Shown: positions 1-8,200 of the stretch, piece by piece
Position numbering within the stretch: position 1 is the stretch's first letter
Layout of the letters: the number at the start of each line of letters is the position of its first letter
Origin: Larkinella sp965227735
GTDB lineage: Bacteria > Bacteroidota > Bacteroidia > Cytophagales > Spirosomataceae
Direction: 5' to 3'
Assembly (NCBI RefSeq): GCF_965227735.1
Contig: NZ_OZ245776.1
Location: forward strand, 3,596,001 to 3,660,000
Length of the DNA: 64,000 nucleotides
Program-made: the position numbers and the translations under genes
The notes under the pieces: generated by a model
Seen by the model: the letters and a program-made list of their open reading frames with translations, nothing else
Told to the model about the DNA's origin: nothing
Database searches by the model: none

Positions 1-104
1 TGTATTTAAAAGAGAATGTTGTTATACGATATTATCGTAAAAAGATACATGTAAAATAGAAATTAATCTTATAACTCTATGTGCAAATTATTTTGCTATT
101 ATAA

Positions 105-821
105 TTACAAAATTTCTATTATAAACATGGAATAATTATCTTTTGAAGAACAACGGCATATATATTTTATTTCACGCAATATATATTCTAAGGTGTTATT
201 ATTAATAAATAATAAGCTTAATATTTCGTCATCGACTGCTTCTAAAATTCCGTCAGAACAAATAAGAAAAAAATCTTTACTTTTAATGCCTGAAATTTCT
301 TTTATTCCTATTTCACAATGATTACTTGTACCTTTTATACATTGCAATACATAGGTCTTTAACCAATGGTGTTTCGCTTCTCTTTCAGTTAATTTACCAA
401 TCTCTACTAGTTTATTTACTAATGAATGGTCTTGAGTTCTATATAAAATATGGCCGTTTCTGATATGGTATACCCTACTATCTCCAACCCAGCCAATTTT
501 GCATGTATTTTCACAAAAATCTACTATTACCGCCGTGGTTGACATACCTAGGCTTTCTGAATGTAAAGAAATATAGGTGTCGAACTGCCTCTCTGTATAT
601 CTTACTGCGTCAATAATATCATATTTAAATATTTTAATTCTTTCATATAGACTATAAGACGCTAACCTTGACGCCACATCTCCGTATTTTCCTCCTCCAA
701 CGCCATCGCAAAGTATAAACACATTTTCATGTTCAATTGCATTATCAAAAAATGGGAAAATAGAATCCTCGTTTCTTTCCCTTTTTCCTATTTCGCTCAA
801 TGCCAATGCTCTGCATTTCAT
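105..821 (-). CDS. PP2C-family protein phosphatase (238 aa)
   Basis: This is a PPM/PP2C Ser/Thr phosphatase, a metal-dependent enzyme that would reverse phosphorylation by a partner kinase. The family motifs occur in order: RNEDS near the N-terminus, CDGVGGGKYGD, a STTAV segment, GWVGDSRVYHI, TQDHSLV, FLICSDGI and a C-terminal KDNYS, so the metal-binding aspartates appear intact. It has no signal peptide or membrane segment and is essentially a bare catalytic domain. The start is the ATG at 821. It is divergent from the kinase at 998, and phosphatase-kinase pairing is typical of Hanks-type signalling modules. The gene is strongly AT-rich compared with DNA beyond 8 kb and lies in a tRNA-integrated island, so it was probably acquired horizontally. 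The family is certain; its target is unknown. Confidence 0.9.
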   Translation of the reverse strand: MKCRALALSEIGKRERNEDSIFPFFDNAIEHENVFILCDGVGGGKYGDVASRLASYSLYERIKIFKYDIIDAVRYTERQFDTYISLHSESLGMSTTAVIVDFCENTCKIGWVGDSRVYHIRNGHILYRTQDHSLVNKLVEIGKLTEREAKHHWLKTYVLQCIKGTSNHCEIGIKEISGIKSKDFFLICSDGILEAVDDEILSLLFINNNTLEYILREIKYICRCSSKDNYSMFIIEIL

Positions 822-997
822 ATCTACTTTATATTGAATGTATTGGGCTCACACTTAATTGACAGAAGTTTTCAACCAATATTAAAATAAAATTTGAGAA
901 TTATAAGGTTTTTTATAAAAATTTATCCTATTTGAGGTGTTTAAAATATAGCCTAATTCAAAATATCAATAATATTGGAATATTGTTACCTAAAAGT

Positions 998-1810
998 ATG
1001 AATACTGAATTCTCTTTGTGTTATAATATACAAGACCTAGCAGTTGGGGGGCAAAAAAAGGTGTGGAAAGGAGACCATCCTGTATTTGGCTCTGTAGCAT
1101 TAAAGGAAGGTACTGTAGACAGCCTGAATTCTTTAGAAAGAATAAAACGCGAAATAGAGACATTAGGATCGATTTCATCAGAATATTATCCTAAACAATT
1201 TTACTACAGTGACAACCCGGCAAATAATATATTTTACATAATTGAAGAATATATACAAGGAGAAACCTTGCGTACATCATCAAATTTGTTTGATAGCGAA
1301 GAAAAAATTATCGATCTATTTGAGAAGCTATTAGATGCTTTAGAAATAATTTGGCAGCGCCGTATAGTGCATAGGGATTTGAAACCAGAAAATATAATAA
1401 TCACTCCAACTCTATCTCCGTGTATACTTGATTTGGGAATTGCCAAATATTTAGATAGATCTTCCCTAACCAATACATTTCAAGCGGTAGGCCCATGTAC
1501 ACCTTTTTATGGAGCTCCCGAACAGTTATTGAATAAGAAAAATGAAATTGATATTCGAGCCGACTTTTTTGCATTAGGAATAATATTGTTGGAACTTCAT
1601 TTAGGATTTCATCCTTTCGACCCCATAGTTCTTAGGAGCAAATACCCAATTCCATACAATATAATTAATGGAGATTATGTTAGAGCAAGTGCTAAACCAG
1701 GAACAAGTATTTTTTTTACTAAATTAACAGATACTTTATTAAGAGTTCAGCCATATCAAAGGTTTAGAAATTTGTCTGTATTAAAAAAATTTGTCTCAGA
1801 AAATACTTAG
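998..1810 (+). CDS. Hanks-type Ser/Thr protein kinase (270 aa)
   Basis: A soluble eukaryotic-like Ser/Thr kinase. Numbered from the ATG at 998, it shows the ATP-binding lysine in VALKEG (Lys36), the catalytic loop HRDLKPEN (Asp127), the metal-binding DLG (Asp145, DLG instead of DFG, which is common in bacteria) and an APEQ motif. It is only a kinase domain, without PASTA repeats or a membrane anchor. A TTG at 932 would add 22 residues, but the ATG places the glycine-rich loop at the usual distance from the N-terminus. It is divergent from the PP2C phosphatase, and its stop codon is one base before the next gene, so it is probably co-transcribed with it. Its likely job is phosphorylating a protein of the same cassette. 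Confidence 0.88.
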   Translation: MNTEFSLCYNIQDLAVGGQKKVWKGDHPVFGSVALKEGTVDSLNSLERIKREIETLGSISSEYYPKQFYYSDNPANNIFYIIEEYIQGETLRTSSNLFDSEEKIIDLFEKLLDALEIIWQRRIVHRDLKPENIIITPTLSPCILDLGIAKYLDRSSLTNTFQAVGPCTPFYGAPEQLLNKKNEIDIRADFFALGIILLELHLGFHPFDPIVLRSKYPIPYNIINGDYVRASAKPGTSIFFTKLTDTLLRVQPYQRFRNLSVLKKFVSENT

Positions 1811-1811
1811 T

Positions 1812-2981
1812 ATGAAAGTTTATCATCAAACCGGCTTCCGTTTTATTTGGAACATTGATTCTTACATACAGGGTGTAGGGGATGGATTGATTTTCTCGCC
1901 AGTAAATATTAGTTCTGATGAATTGGAGAGTATTGACGAAAGCATAAAGAAGTCTAGTTTTTTAGATCCTCAACTTTATTTGCCAAGCCAAGAAAAAGGA
2001 CAACTTATAACTTACAATTATTTTCCTCTAAATTTTATTCCTGGATTCACGACGATAGCTTTACATTCCCAGCAAGATATGCTGGCAAAAGAATGTGTTG
2101 ATATTCAGGTTCGTAATGATTTTGAATATATAGTAATTCCCTGTCGATATTATGATGAATTTCCTACCAATTATTTTGACAATCAAACCGAGTTTTATAT
2201 TGATCCATTTTGTAAATATATTTCGACTTTAGATTTAGCAAAGAAAATACTTATTACTGTAGTTGTTAAGCCTATAATGTTAACTGATGTTGCAAAAAGA
2301 GATGATATTCTAAACTGGATAACGAGCCAACAAAATATTGATGGAATTTATTTGATTTTTGAAAATAATTTTTTAACAAAACAAATAAAGGATGTAGATT
2401 TTTTATTTGGCGCACTTCAATTTATTGATTTGATCAAATTCAATGGATTAGAAGTTCATATCGGATATTGCAATGTAGAAGGACTTTTATATTCAGCAGC
2501 GAATCCAGATTCTATAACTATTGGATCTTATGAAAATTTACGACATTTTAAAGTAAAAAGATTTGAAGTTGTTGAAAAACAACAGATGAAAGGTCCCAAT
2601 GCTCGCATTTATAGCGGCTTGTTGTGTCAGTGGATTGACTACAGCTATTTGGCCTCCTTAAAGGCTCTTTATCCAAATTATAATTTAATGCTTGAAGATA
2701 GTGATTTTAAACTCGCCATGTTTGAGGCTTCGTATAAATGGCATTTTAGTAAGCCTCAACCTTATAAGCATTTTTTCAAGGTGTTTTATGATCAGACTAA
2801 ATTGTTGCCTGTGAATCAGGACGATAGAATACCATATTTAAAAACACTCTTTTCCAAAGCAATTGATGAATTCGAGATTATTAAAAATAAAGTTCGATTA
2901 GATCCAGATAGTGACGGATCTCATTTGTATATTTGGCTTAACGTTTTATCAATGTACGAAGACTTTAAAAATAATTCTTAA
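1812..2981 (+). CDS. Unknown island protein, possible TIM-barrel fold (389 aa)
   Basis: I do not recognise this family. The start is the ATG at 1812, one base after the kinase stop; a TTG at 1791 would overlap the kinase. There is no signal peptide or transmembrane segment. The middle third alternates short hydrophobic strands with helices (for example ILITVVVKPIM, DGIYLIFE, GLEVHIGYC, SITIGSYEN), which suggests an alpha/beta barrel resembling tRNA-guanine-transglycosylase-like enzymes, but I see no diagnostic catalytic motif. Its position between the kinase and the PD-(D/E)XK-like gene, with 1-nt and 3-nt gaps, indicates a single operon and makes it a candidate substrate or effector. It shares the strong AT bias of its neighbours. 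Confidence 0.7.
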   Translation: MKVYHQTGFRFIWNIDSYIQGVGDGLIFSPVNISSDELESIDESIKKSSFLDPQLYLPSQEKGQLITYNYFPLNFIPGFTTIALHSQQDMLAKECVDIQVRNDFEYIVIPCRYYDEFPTNYFDNQTEFYIDPFCKYISTLDLAKKILITVVVKPIMLTDVAKRDDILNWITSQQNIDGIYLIFENNFLTKQIKDVDFLFGALQFIDLIKFNGLEVHIGYCNVEGLLYSAANPDSITIGSYENLRHFKVKRFEVVEKQQMKGPNARIYSGLLCQWIDYSYLASLKALYPNYNLMLEDSDFKLAMFEASYKWHFSKPQPYKHFFKVFYDQTKLLPVNQDDRIPYLKTLFSKAIDEFEIIKNKVRLDPDSDGSHLYIWLNVLSMYEDFKNNS

Positions 2982-2984
2982 TTT

Positions 2985-3446
2985 ATGTTCAAGAGCGAGG
3001 CCGAAATGTCGGAAAACTTCTATATTGCTTTGCATCAATATAATATGCTGAAAGAATGTAAAGGCCTTTTCGGTATTCCTGATTATGTTATTTTTGAAGA
3101 AAAAAATGACTGTGATTTCTATATTGTTTCAATCGAATTAAAATTGAAGAATTGGCAACAAGCATTAACTCAAGCATTCCGTTATTTAAGTTTTTCGAAT
3201 AAGTCATTTGTAGTACTTGATGAAAAATTCATTCGACCTGCATTAAATAATATAAATATATTTGAACAGTATAATATTGGTTTGGCTTCATTTAATCTAA
3301 ATCATGATTTTAAAATTTATCTTAACCCTGTTGAAATTACTCCTTTTGACCCGGTTCTAAATGAAAATTTAACGAAATTAATTACAGCTTCTCATGCAAA
3401 AACCGGATACAATAAATGTCTATCTAAAACTTTAAATTATTTTTAA
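2985..3446 (+). CDS. PD-(D/E)XK nuclease-like protein (153 aa)
   Basis: A small protein with the pattern of a PD-(D/E)XK nuclease core. Asp33 lies in GIPDYV, Glu51 and Lys53 in IELKLKNW, and Gln63 in the helix QALTQAFRY that follows, matching the D ... E-x-K ... Q arrangement of restriction-like and Holliday-junction-like nucleases. It begins 3 nt after the preceding stop and closes the kinase operon. There is no signal peptide. The last 40 residues resemble nothing I know. I infer it is the DNA- or RNA-cutting arm of the island, possibly gated by phosphorylation. Family membership rests on a short motif in an otherwise divergent sequence, so the fold is likely rather than certain. Confidence 0.7.
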   Translation: MFKSEAEMSENFYIALHQYNMLKECKGLFGIPDYVIFEEKNDCDFYIVSIELKLKNWQQALTQAFRYLSFSNKSFVVLDEKFIRPALNNINIFEQYNIGLASFNLNHDFKIYLNPVEITPFDPVLNENLTKLITASHAKTGYNKCLSKTLNYF

Positions 3447-3661
3447 GTCTACTACTTCGTTTTTTAATATTCGATTTTTTTTGCTAAATTCTGACCCATT
3501 ATCTTCTTGCCCCCTTGCGTCTTAGATAATGGTTATCAATACGCGCTAAGTTTTTGACTTTCTCTTTTATGACTTATACTTTTTGGGGTTTTGCTGTAAA
3601 AGCACAGCAAGTTGTTAAGCAGCCCATTACTCTTCTTTTCTTTCAACAATTAGGTTAAGTT
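3447..3661. other. Intergenic spacer between nuclease-like gene and integrase
   Basis: An AT-rich spacer between convergent genes. It contains a 9-bp inverted repeat (CCATTATCT at 3496-3504 with AGATAATGG at 3524-3532, 19-nt spacer) and a small GCTGT/ACAGC hairpin near 3591-3610. Either could terminate transcription, but neither has a clear T tract. No gene is visible. Confidence 0.4.
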
Positions 3662-5005
3662 TTATTGAGCTGTCTTTGGCAGAGCTGAGTTTTGGCGCAT
3701 GTATGACCGGATTAGGCTCTCCGTTTCCTCTGGATCAATTTTAATATATTTAAGAAACTCAGACTCTTTTTTGTGTCCAGTAAGCTTCATTATCAGTAAG
3801 GTAGGCATACCTCTCTTAAACATATTTGTGGCAAATGATCTACGTGCTGTGTGGGTTGTGATAAGTTGCCATTTCTCAACACCCGAAGAGATTTTGCTCC
3901 ATCCGTCCGTGGTTTTTATGACCTGTTTACCTCCTTTCGTTACATGTTTTAATATGCGTTCGTTGATTTCGGCCAATTGGCAAATTTCCTTTAGATATTC
4001 ATTCGTTTTTTGATTGGAAATCCCGCTCGGTAGTCGATTATTATACTTTTTCAGTATTTCTATGACCACTTCACTTTCAACCGGTATAGTAACCCGTAGA
4101 CCCGTTTTCTGTTGTTTAAGATTTAAAGATACCTCCCCCTCCGTATTGGATTTAAAATGCTCGGGCTGTAAAGCAGAGAAGTCAGAGAACCGTAGACCTG
4201 TCCAGGCAGCGAAAACAAATAGGTCTCGTACTTTTTCAAGACGAGGGGTTTTGCTGAGATCAAGTAAGTAAATCCGGTTTAGCTCTGGTTCCGTCAAGTA
4301 AATATTTTCGGCATCTTCTCTAAGATTTGAAAATTTACGAAAGGCCAAGTTTGTAGTAAAGCCCTCATCAACGGCCGCGCTCATAAAACCTTTGACATTT
4401 TCGATATACTTACTTACGTTATTAGTTGCATAGTTTCGGGCTGTAAGCCATTCAGTAAAGGCCTTGTAAAAATGGCTGTCAATATTTTCGAAATCCAGCG
4501 GTCGGGGGTATTTAAGCGCAAACGCTTCTAGGCCGTTCAAAGTGGTTTTATAACGCCGAATAGTACTAGGGGAAATAACACGTCCGGCTCTGTTTCCCTT
4601 ACTTCGTACTAGACGGGTAGGGCAAGTTTCAATATACCACCGAACAAATTGTAATAACGTCTTGGGTTTGTCTTCTACCGGGGCCGGATTTAGAAACTCC
4701 TCAATGCGACTTTTCAAGACATCCTTAGTAAGCGCAATTCGTTTAGACTTTAGGTCGGCAATAATTTCACCTGCCGCCTTCTCTAAATCGTTCAGGAATG
4801 AGTTAATCTTATCCTTATCAATCGCGTCAACAACATTCTTTACCCTTTGCTTAGTGTAATTCCAGTGGGTAGGCAGTACCTTAAAACCCGTACTAATTTT
4901 CAGTCGATCATTGTCAAAGCAAACTATGCAATGGATAGGAGTAGCTACTTTAGCTTTAACATCGCGTAGGTTGTAGATAACGGGAGAAAGTGATTTCCGG
5001 GGCAT
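3662..5005 (-). CDS. Tyrosine recombinase / integrase of the genomic island (447 aa)
   Basis: A Bacteroidota-type phage integrase. The N-terminal part (about 1-110) is an arm-binding domain, followed by a SAM-like core-binding domain (about 120-230) and a catalytic domain. The catalytic residues are visible: Arg in TGLRFSDF, Lys in QQKTG, His-x-x-Arg in HTARRSF, His in GHKKESEF and the nucleophile Tyr in FLKYIKI. The length fits mobile-element integrases of this phylum. The start is the ATG at 5005. The gene points into the island and starts about 200 nt from a tRNA 3'-end remnant (5203-5224), the usual place for the integrase of a tRNA-targeting element. I see no excisionase gene beside it. 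The gene is less AT-rich than the cassette it accompanies. Confidence 0.95.
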   Translation of the reverse strand: MPRKSLSPVIYNLRDVKAKVATPIHCIVCFDNDRLKISTGFKVLPTHWNYTKQRVKNVVDAIDKDKINSFLNDLEKAAGEIIADLKSKRIALTKDVLKSRIEEFLNPAPVEDKPKTLLQFVRWYIETCPTRLVRSKGNRAGRVISPSTIRRYKTTLNGLEAFALKYPRPLDFENIDSHFYKAFTEWLTARNYATNNVSKYIENVKGFMSAAVDEGFTTNLAFRKFSNLREDAENIYLTEPELNRIYLLDLSKTPRLEKVRDLFVFAAWTGLRFSDFSALQPEHFKSNTEGEVSLNLKQQKTGLRVTIPVESEVVIEILKKYNNRLPSGISNQKTNEYLKEICQLAEINERILKHVTKGGKQVIKTTDGWSKISSGVEKWQLITTHTARRSFATNMFKRGMPTLLIMKLTGHKKESEFLKYIKIDPEETESLIRSYMRQNSALPKTAQ

Positions 5006-5202
5006 GTCAACAGTGGTTTGACTTTACACCAAATATAAGGAAAGTTTTGAAGCGGGGGAGGAAAGGGGGGAGGAATAAGTTAATTAATCCGATTATATAT
5101 TAATAGTATTTAATATGTTAATTTTATATAAATCAGCAATACTATTAAATTTAGGCCATAATTAGTCTTTTACAGTTCGTACGATAAAAGTGAAATTAAG
5201 GT

Positions 5203-5224
5203 AGTTCGAGTCTCGCCTTCGGCA
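5203..5224 (+). other. tRNA 3'-end remnant, likely att site of the island
   Basis: The bases AGTTCGAGTCTCGCCTTCGG followed by CA read as a T-loop (TTCGAGT), the 3' half of the T-stem (CTCGC), a seven-base acceptor strand (CTTCGGC) and discriminator A. The expected 5' half of the T-stem (GCGAG) is only partly present (AG, preceded by GGT), and no tRNA body lies upstream, so this is a fragment rather than a gene. A canonical terminator follows 9 nt later. This is what a tyrosine-recombinase island leaves at the end distal to the intact tRNA. The isotype cannot be fixed from the fragment; Leu is my best guess, with Thr or Gly also possible. Confidence 0.75.
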
Positions 5225-5233
5225 CAGCATTAG

Positions 5234-5263
5234 ACCCGTAATCTTTCGATTACGGGTTTTTTG
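5234..5263 (+). terminator. Rho-independent terminator of the original tRNA locus
   Basis: A perfect 10-bp stem (ACCCGTAATC at 5234-5243 with GATTACGGGT at 5248-5257), a TTTC loop and a T tract. It sits directly after the tRNA remnant and most simply belongs to the displaced tRNA gene. Confidence 0.85.
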
Positions 5264-5304
5264 TTTTTAGGGGAATGCCATTTGTGGCGGTGCACAAAAG
5301 TTCC

Positions 5305-5312
5305 AATATATG
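5305..5312. repeat. Left 8-bp target-site duplication (AATATATG)
   Basis: AATATATG immediately precedes the first GGATCAAG terminal repeat of the IS array and is repeated immediately after the last one (8234-8241). Eight bp is the duplication length known for ISL3-type DDE elements. Confidence 0.85.
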
Positions 5313-5351
5313 GGATCAAGTACAAAAGTTGTGGAGGGCGTAGGATTTTTT
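5313..5351 (+). repeat. Solo left-end fragment of the IS (39 bp)
   Basis: This fragment repeats, with one difference (GTAC versus GTGC after GGATCAA), the first 39 bp of copy 1 starting at 5352. It looks like the outer end of a further, lost tandem copy or of a one-ended transposition event. Confidence 0.8.
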
Positions 5352-5422
5352 GGATCAAGTGCAAAAGTTGTGGAGGGCGTAGGATTTTTTTAGGTTTGTG
5401 TTTTTAATCAAACCTGACCGTC

Positions 5423-5808
5423 TTGGAGAGTTTCTTACCTTTAGTCGAATACCTGTTACCTGATTTTATCGTAGCCTATTATGAACTGACCCGTGTCGAG
5501 AAGTCTTCGGATCTGCTTCATGTTTATCTGGAAGAGAAAAACTACCCGGAGTCCGATCCCGCTAAAGCATTTCTTTTATCGAAGGGTTTCTTACCTGAAA
5601 TTACCATCCAGGACTTCCCCATCCGTGATAAACGGGTTTTTCTTCATATTAAACGTCGTCGCTGGCCACCGTGGCGCGGCTCAATACCCAGACCGGTCAC
5701 ATCCAGCAAAGAGATTGGTCACAGGTAGCAGAGGGAACGCGAATGACGAAAGAATTCGCGCTTTTTTTAAACCAGCTTGACGGATTTATCCCCCCACAGT
5801 ACCAATAG
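5423..5808 (+). pseudogene. ISAon1-type orfA (N-terminal transposase region), frameshifted, copy 1
   Basis: Encodes the short N-terminal partner of ISAon1-family transposases, probably the DNA-binding part. The first frame runs from a TTG at 5423 to 5728. The family-like C-terminal text (TQTGHIQQRDWSQVAEGTR, then MTKEFALFL) is in another frame that ends with the TAG at 5806-5808. The switch is explained by 14 extra bases, CCACCGTGGCGCGG at 5666-5679, between the codons for RRRW and LNTQTG; removing them restores one continuous frame of about 123 codons. Copy 2 carries the same 14 bases, so the lesion predates the duplication. A less likely reading is that translation of this element bypasses the segment. 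Confidence 0.75.
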
Positions 5809-6763
5809 CCTGGGTCGTTTATATGGCGTTGACGGAAAACGTTTGTCCCGCCAGTATCGGACCCATTTGAGCCATTTTCAGAACTGGTCCCAGCTAAAAC
5901 ATGCTAAACAGTGGCTGTTATATCCCCAAAATATAGGAACGCATTTGTCAATTGATGAGACTAGCCTTTCGCATGGCGAGTTATATACGATTCTGACCAA
6001 TAAAGCAGCCAAAGGCCAAAAGGGCAGTATTGTAGCCATTATCGCCGGTACAAAAGCGGAAACCGTGATCGCTATTCTCCGGAAAATCCCCGAAAAGCTC
6101 CGCAAAAAGGTGACCGAAATCACCCTGGATATGGCGGGCAATATGAGCCTGATCGCCAAAAAAAGCTTTCCACGCGCCACTCAGGTCACCGACCGGTTTC
6201 ATGTTCAGCAATTAGCCCTGGAAGCCGTCCAGGAGATGCGTGTCCAGTACCGGTGGGAAGCTCTGGATGCCGAAAATGCAGCCCTTGAACAAGCCAAATC
6301 AGCTCAAAACACGTATGAGCCGGAGCTGCTTTCCAATGGCGATACGCTCAAACAATTGCTGGCCCGCAGTCGGTATGTGCTCTATAAAAAACCGGGTGAT
6401 TGGACTGAAAGCCAACGGGAACGGGCTGAACTGCTCTTTGATCGTTATCCTGCTCTAAAACAAGCCTATGAACTGAGTCAAAGCCTAAGCCACATTTTTG
6501 AGAACACCACCGACAAACTCTATGGCTTGGCCCGCCTAGCCAAATGGCATGAAAAGGTCCGGCAATGCGGTTTTAAGGCTTTCAACACCGTGGCCCGTTC
6601 GATTCAAAATCACTATGACACGATCCTGAACTACTTTGACAACCGCAGCACGAATGCCTCGGCCGAATCTTTCAATGCCAAAATCAAAGCGTTCCGAGCT
6701 CAGTTCAGAGGGGTAAGAAACGTTGAATTCTTTCTTTATCGATTAACGCAGTTATATGCTTAA
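5777..6763 (+). CDS. ISAon1-type transposase, catalytic subunit, copy 1 (328 aa)
   Basis: A DDE/RNase H-fold transposase of the ISL3-like ISAon1 group. The candidate acid residues are Asp in HLSIDETSL, Asp in VTDRFHVQQL and Glu in NASAESFNAKIKAF, in the usual order. The best available start is the TTG at 5777, overlapping the end of orfA by about 30 nt; the frame is closed upstream by a TAA at 5768-5770. The C-terminus (FFLYRLTQLYA) is the family ending and falls just before the right terminal repeat. It differs from copy 2 mainly in residues 135-240, for example QYRWEALDAENAALEQAKS versus EYRWEALDAENEALEQAKA. The catalytic ORF is intact, but function may be limited by the broken orfA. Confidence 0.88.
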   Translation: MTDLSPHSTNSLGRLYGVDGKRLSRQYRTHLSHFQNWSQLKHAKQWLLYPQNIGTHLSIDETSLSHGELYTILTNKAAKGQKGSIVAIIAGTKAETVIAILRKIPEKLRKKVTEITLDMAGNMSLIAKKSFPRATQVTDRFHVQQLALEAVQEMRVQYRWEALDAENAALEQAKSAQNTYEPELLSNGDTLKQLLARSRYVLYKKPGDWTESQRERAELLFDRYPALKQAYELSQSLSHIFENTTDKLYGLARLAKWHEKVRQCGFKAFNTVARSIQNHYDTILNYFDNRSTNASAESFNAKIKAFRAQFRGVRNVEFFLYRLTQLYA

Positions 6764-6859
6764 TCCAACTTGATCCACAACTTTTGTAATTGATCCTACA
6801 AAAGTTGTGGAGGGCGTAGGATTTTTTTAGGTTTGTGTTTTTAATCAAACCTGAGCGTC

Positions 6860-7245
6860 TTGGAGAGTTTCTTACCTTTAGTCGAATACCTGTTACCTGA
6901 TTTTATCGTAGCCTATTATGAACTGACCCGTGTCGAGAAGTCTTCGGATCTGCTTCATGTTTATCTGGAAGAGAAAAACTACCCGGAGTCCGATCCCGCT
7001 AAAGCATTTCTTTTATCGAAGGGTTTCTTACCTGAAATTACCATCCAGGACTTCCCCATCCGTGATAAACGGGTTTTTCTTCATATTAAACGTCGTCGCT
7101 GGCCACCGTGGCGCGGCTCAATACCCAGACCGGTCACATCCAGCAAAGAGATTGGTCACAGGTAGCAGAGGGAACGCGAATGACGAAAGAATTCGCGCTT
7201 TTTTTAAACCAGCTTGACGGATTTATTCCCCCACAGTACCAATAG
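6860..7245 (+). pseudogene. ISAon1-type orfA, frameshifted, copy 2
   Basis: Almost identical to orfA of copy 1, including the 14-nt frame-breaking segment (here 7103-7116) and the TTG start (6860). The corrected frame ends with the TAG at 7243-7245. Only two base differences from copy 1 were noticed, one just before the start and one near the end, so this half was recently duplicated or gene-converted. Confidence 0.75.
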
Positions 7246-8200
7246 CCTGGGTCGTTTATATGGCGTTGACGGAAAACGTTTGTCCCGCCAGTATCGGACC
7301 CATTTGAGCCATTTTCAGAACTGGTCCCAGCTAAAACATGCTAAACAGTGGCTGTTATATCCCCAAAATATAGGAACGCATTTATCGATCGATGAGACTA
7401 GCCTTTCGCATGGCGAGTTATATACGATTCTGACCAATAAAGCAGCCAAAGGCCAAAAGGGCAGTATTGTAGCCATTATCGCCGGTACAAAAGCGGAAAC
7501 CGTGATCGCTATTCTCCGGAAAATTCCCGAAAAGCTCCGCAAAAAGGTCACCGAAATCACTTTGGACATGGCGGGTAACATGGCTTTGATTGCCAAAAAA
7601 AGCTTTCCACGAGCTACTCAGGTCACCGACCGGTTTCATGTTCAGCAATTAGCCCTGGAAGCCGTTCAGGAAATGCGCGTCGAGTACCGGTGGGAAGCCC
7701 TGGATGCCGAAAACGAAGCCCTTGAACAAGCCAAAGCCACTCAGAGTGAGTACGAGTCCCCGGTGCTTTCCAATGGCGATACCCTTAAACAATTGCTGGC
7801 CCGCAGCCGGTATGTGCTTTATAAAAAACCGGGTGATTGGACTGACAGTCAACGGGAACGGGCTACGCTGCTTTTTGATCGGTACCCTGATCTGAAAAAA
7901 GCCTATGATCTCAGTCAAGCCCTAAGCCAGATCTTTGAGAATACGACCGATAAACTTTATGGCTTGGCTCGTCTGGCTAAATGGCATGAAAAGGTCCGGC
8001 AGTGCGGTTTTAAGGCCTTCAACACCGTGGCCCGTTCGATTCAAAACCACTATGAGACAATCCTGAATTATTTTGACAACCGCAGCACCAATGCGTCGGC
8101 CGAATCTTTCAATGCTAAAATCAAAGCGTTCCGAGCCCAGTTCAGAGGGGTAAAAAATGTGGAATTCTTTCTTTACCGATTGACGCAGTTATATGCTTAA
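7214..8200 (+). CDS. ISAon1-type transposase, catalytic subunit, copy 2 (328 aa)
   Basis: The second tandem copy of the DDE transposase, with all three acidic motifs (SIDETSL, VTDRFHV, NASAESFNAKIKAF). It has the same TTG start context overlapping orfA. Synonymous and some non-synonymous differences from copy 1 begin at the SIDET codons (about 7382) and continue to the end, while the DNA upstream of that point is almost invariant between copies. The two therefore look like mosaics of a shared 5' half and different 3' halves. The right terminal repeat of the array starts 10 nt after the stop. Confidence 0.88.
   Translation: MTDLFPHSTNSLGRLYGVDGKRLSRQYRTHLSHFQNWSQLKHAKQWLLYPQNIGTHLSIDETSLSHGELYTILTNKAAKGQKGSIVAIIAGTKAETVIAILRKIPEKLRKKVTEITLDMAGNMALIAKKSFPRATQVTDRFHVQQLALEAVQEMRVEYRWEALDAENEALEQAKATQSEYESPVLSNGDTLKQLLARSRYVLYKKPGDWTDSQRERATLLFDRYPDLKKAYDLSQALSQIFENTTDKLYGLARLAKWHEKVRQCGFKAFNTVARSIQNHYETILNYFDNRSTNASAESFNAKIKAFRAQFRGVKNVEFFLYRLTQLYA

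Noticed and set aside
5203..5224. An intact tRNA gene
   Set aside because: Only the T-loop, half of the T-stem and the acceptor 3' strand are present; upstream bases cannot form the D-arm, anticodon arm or acceptor 5' strand.
5762..5772. A TTTAAAC slippery heptamer in the orfA/orfB overlap of the IS as a -1 frameshift site
   Set aside because: The heptamer is in phase for a -1 shift, but the -1 frame meets a TGA three codons later. orfB is in the +1 frame and is itself closed upstream by a TAA at 5768-5770, so a -1 shift here cannot make a fusion protein.
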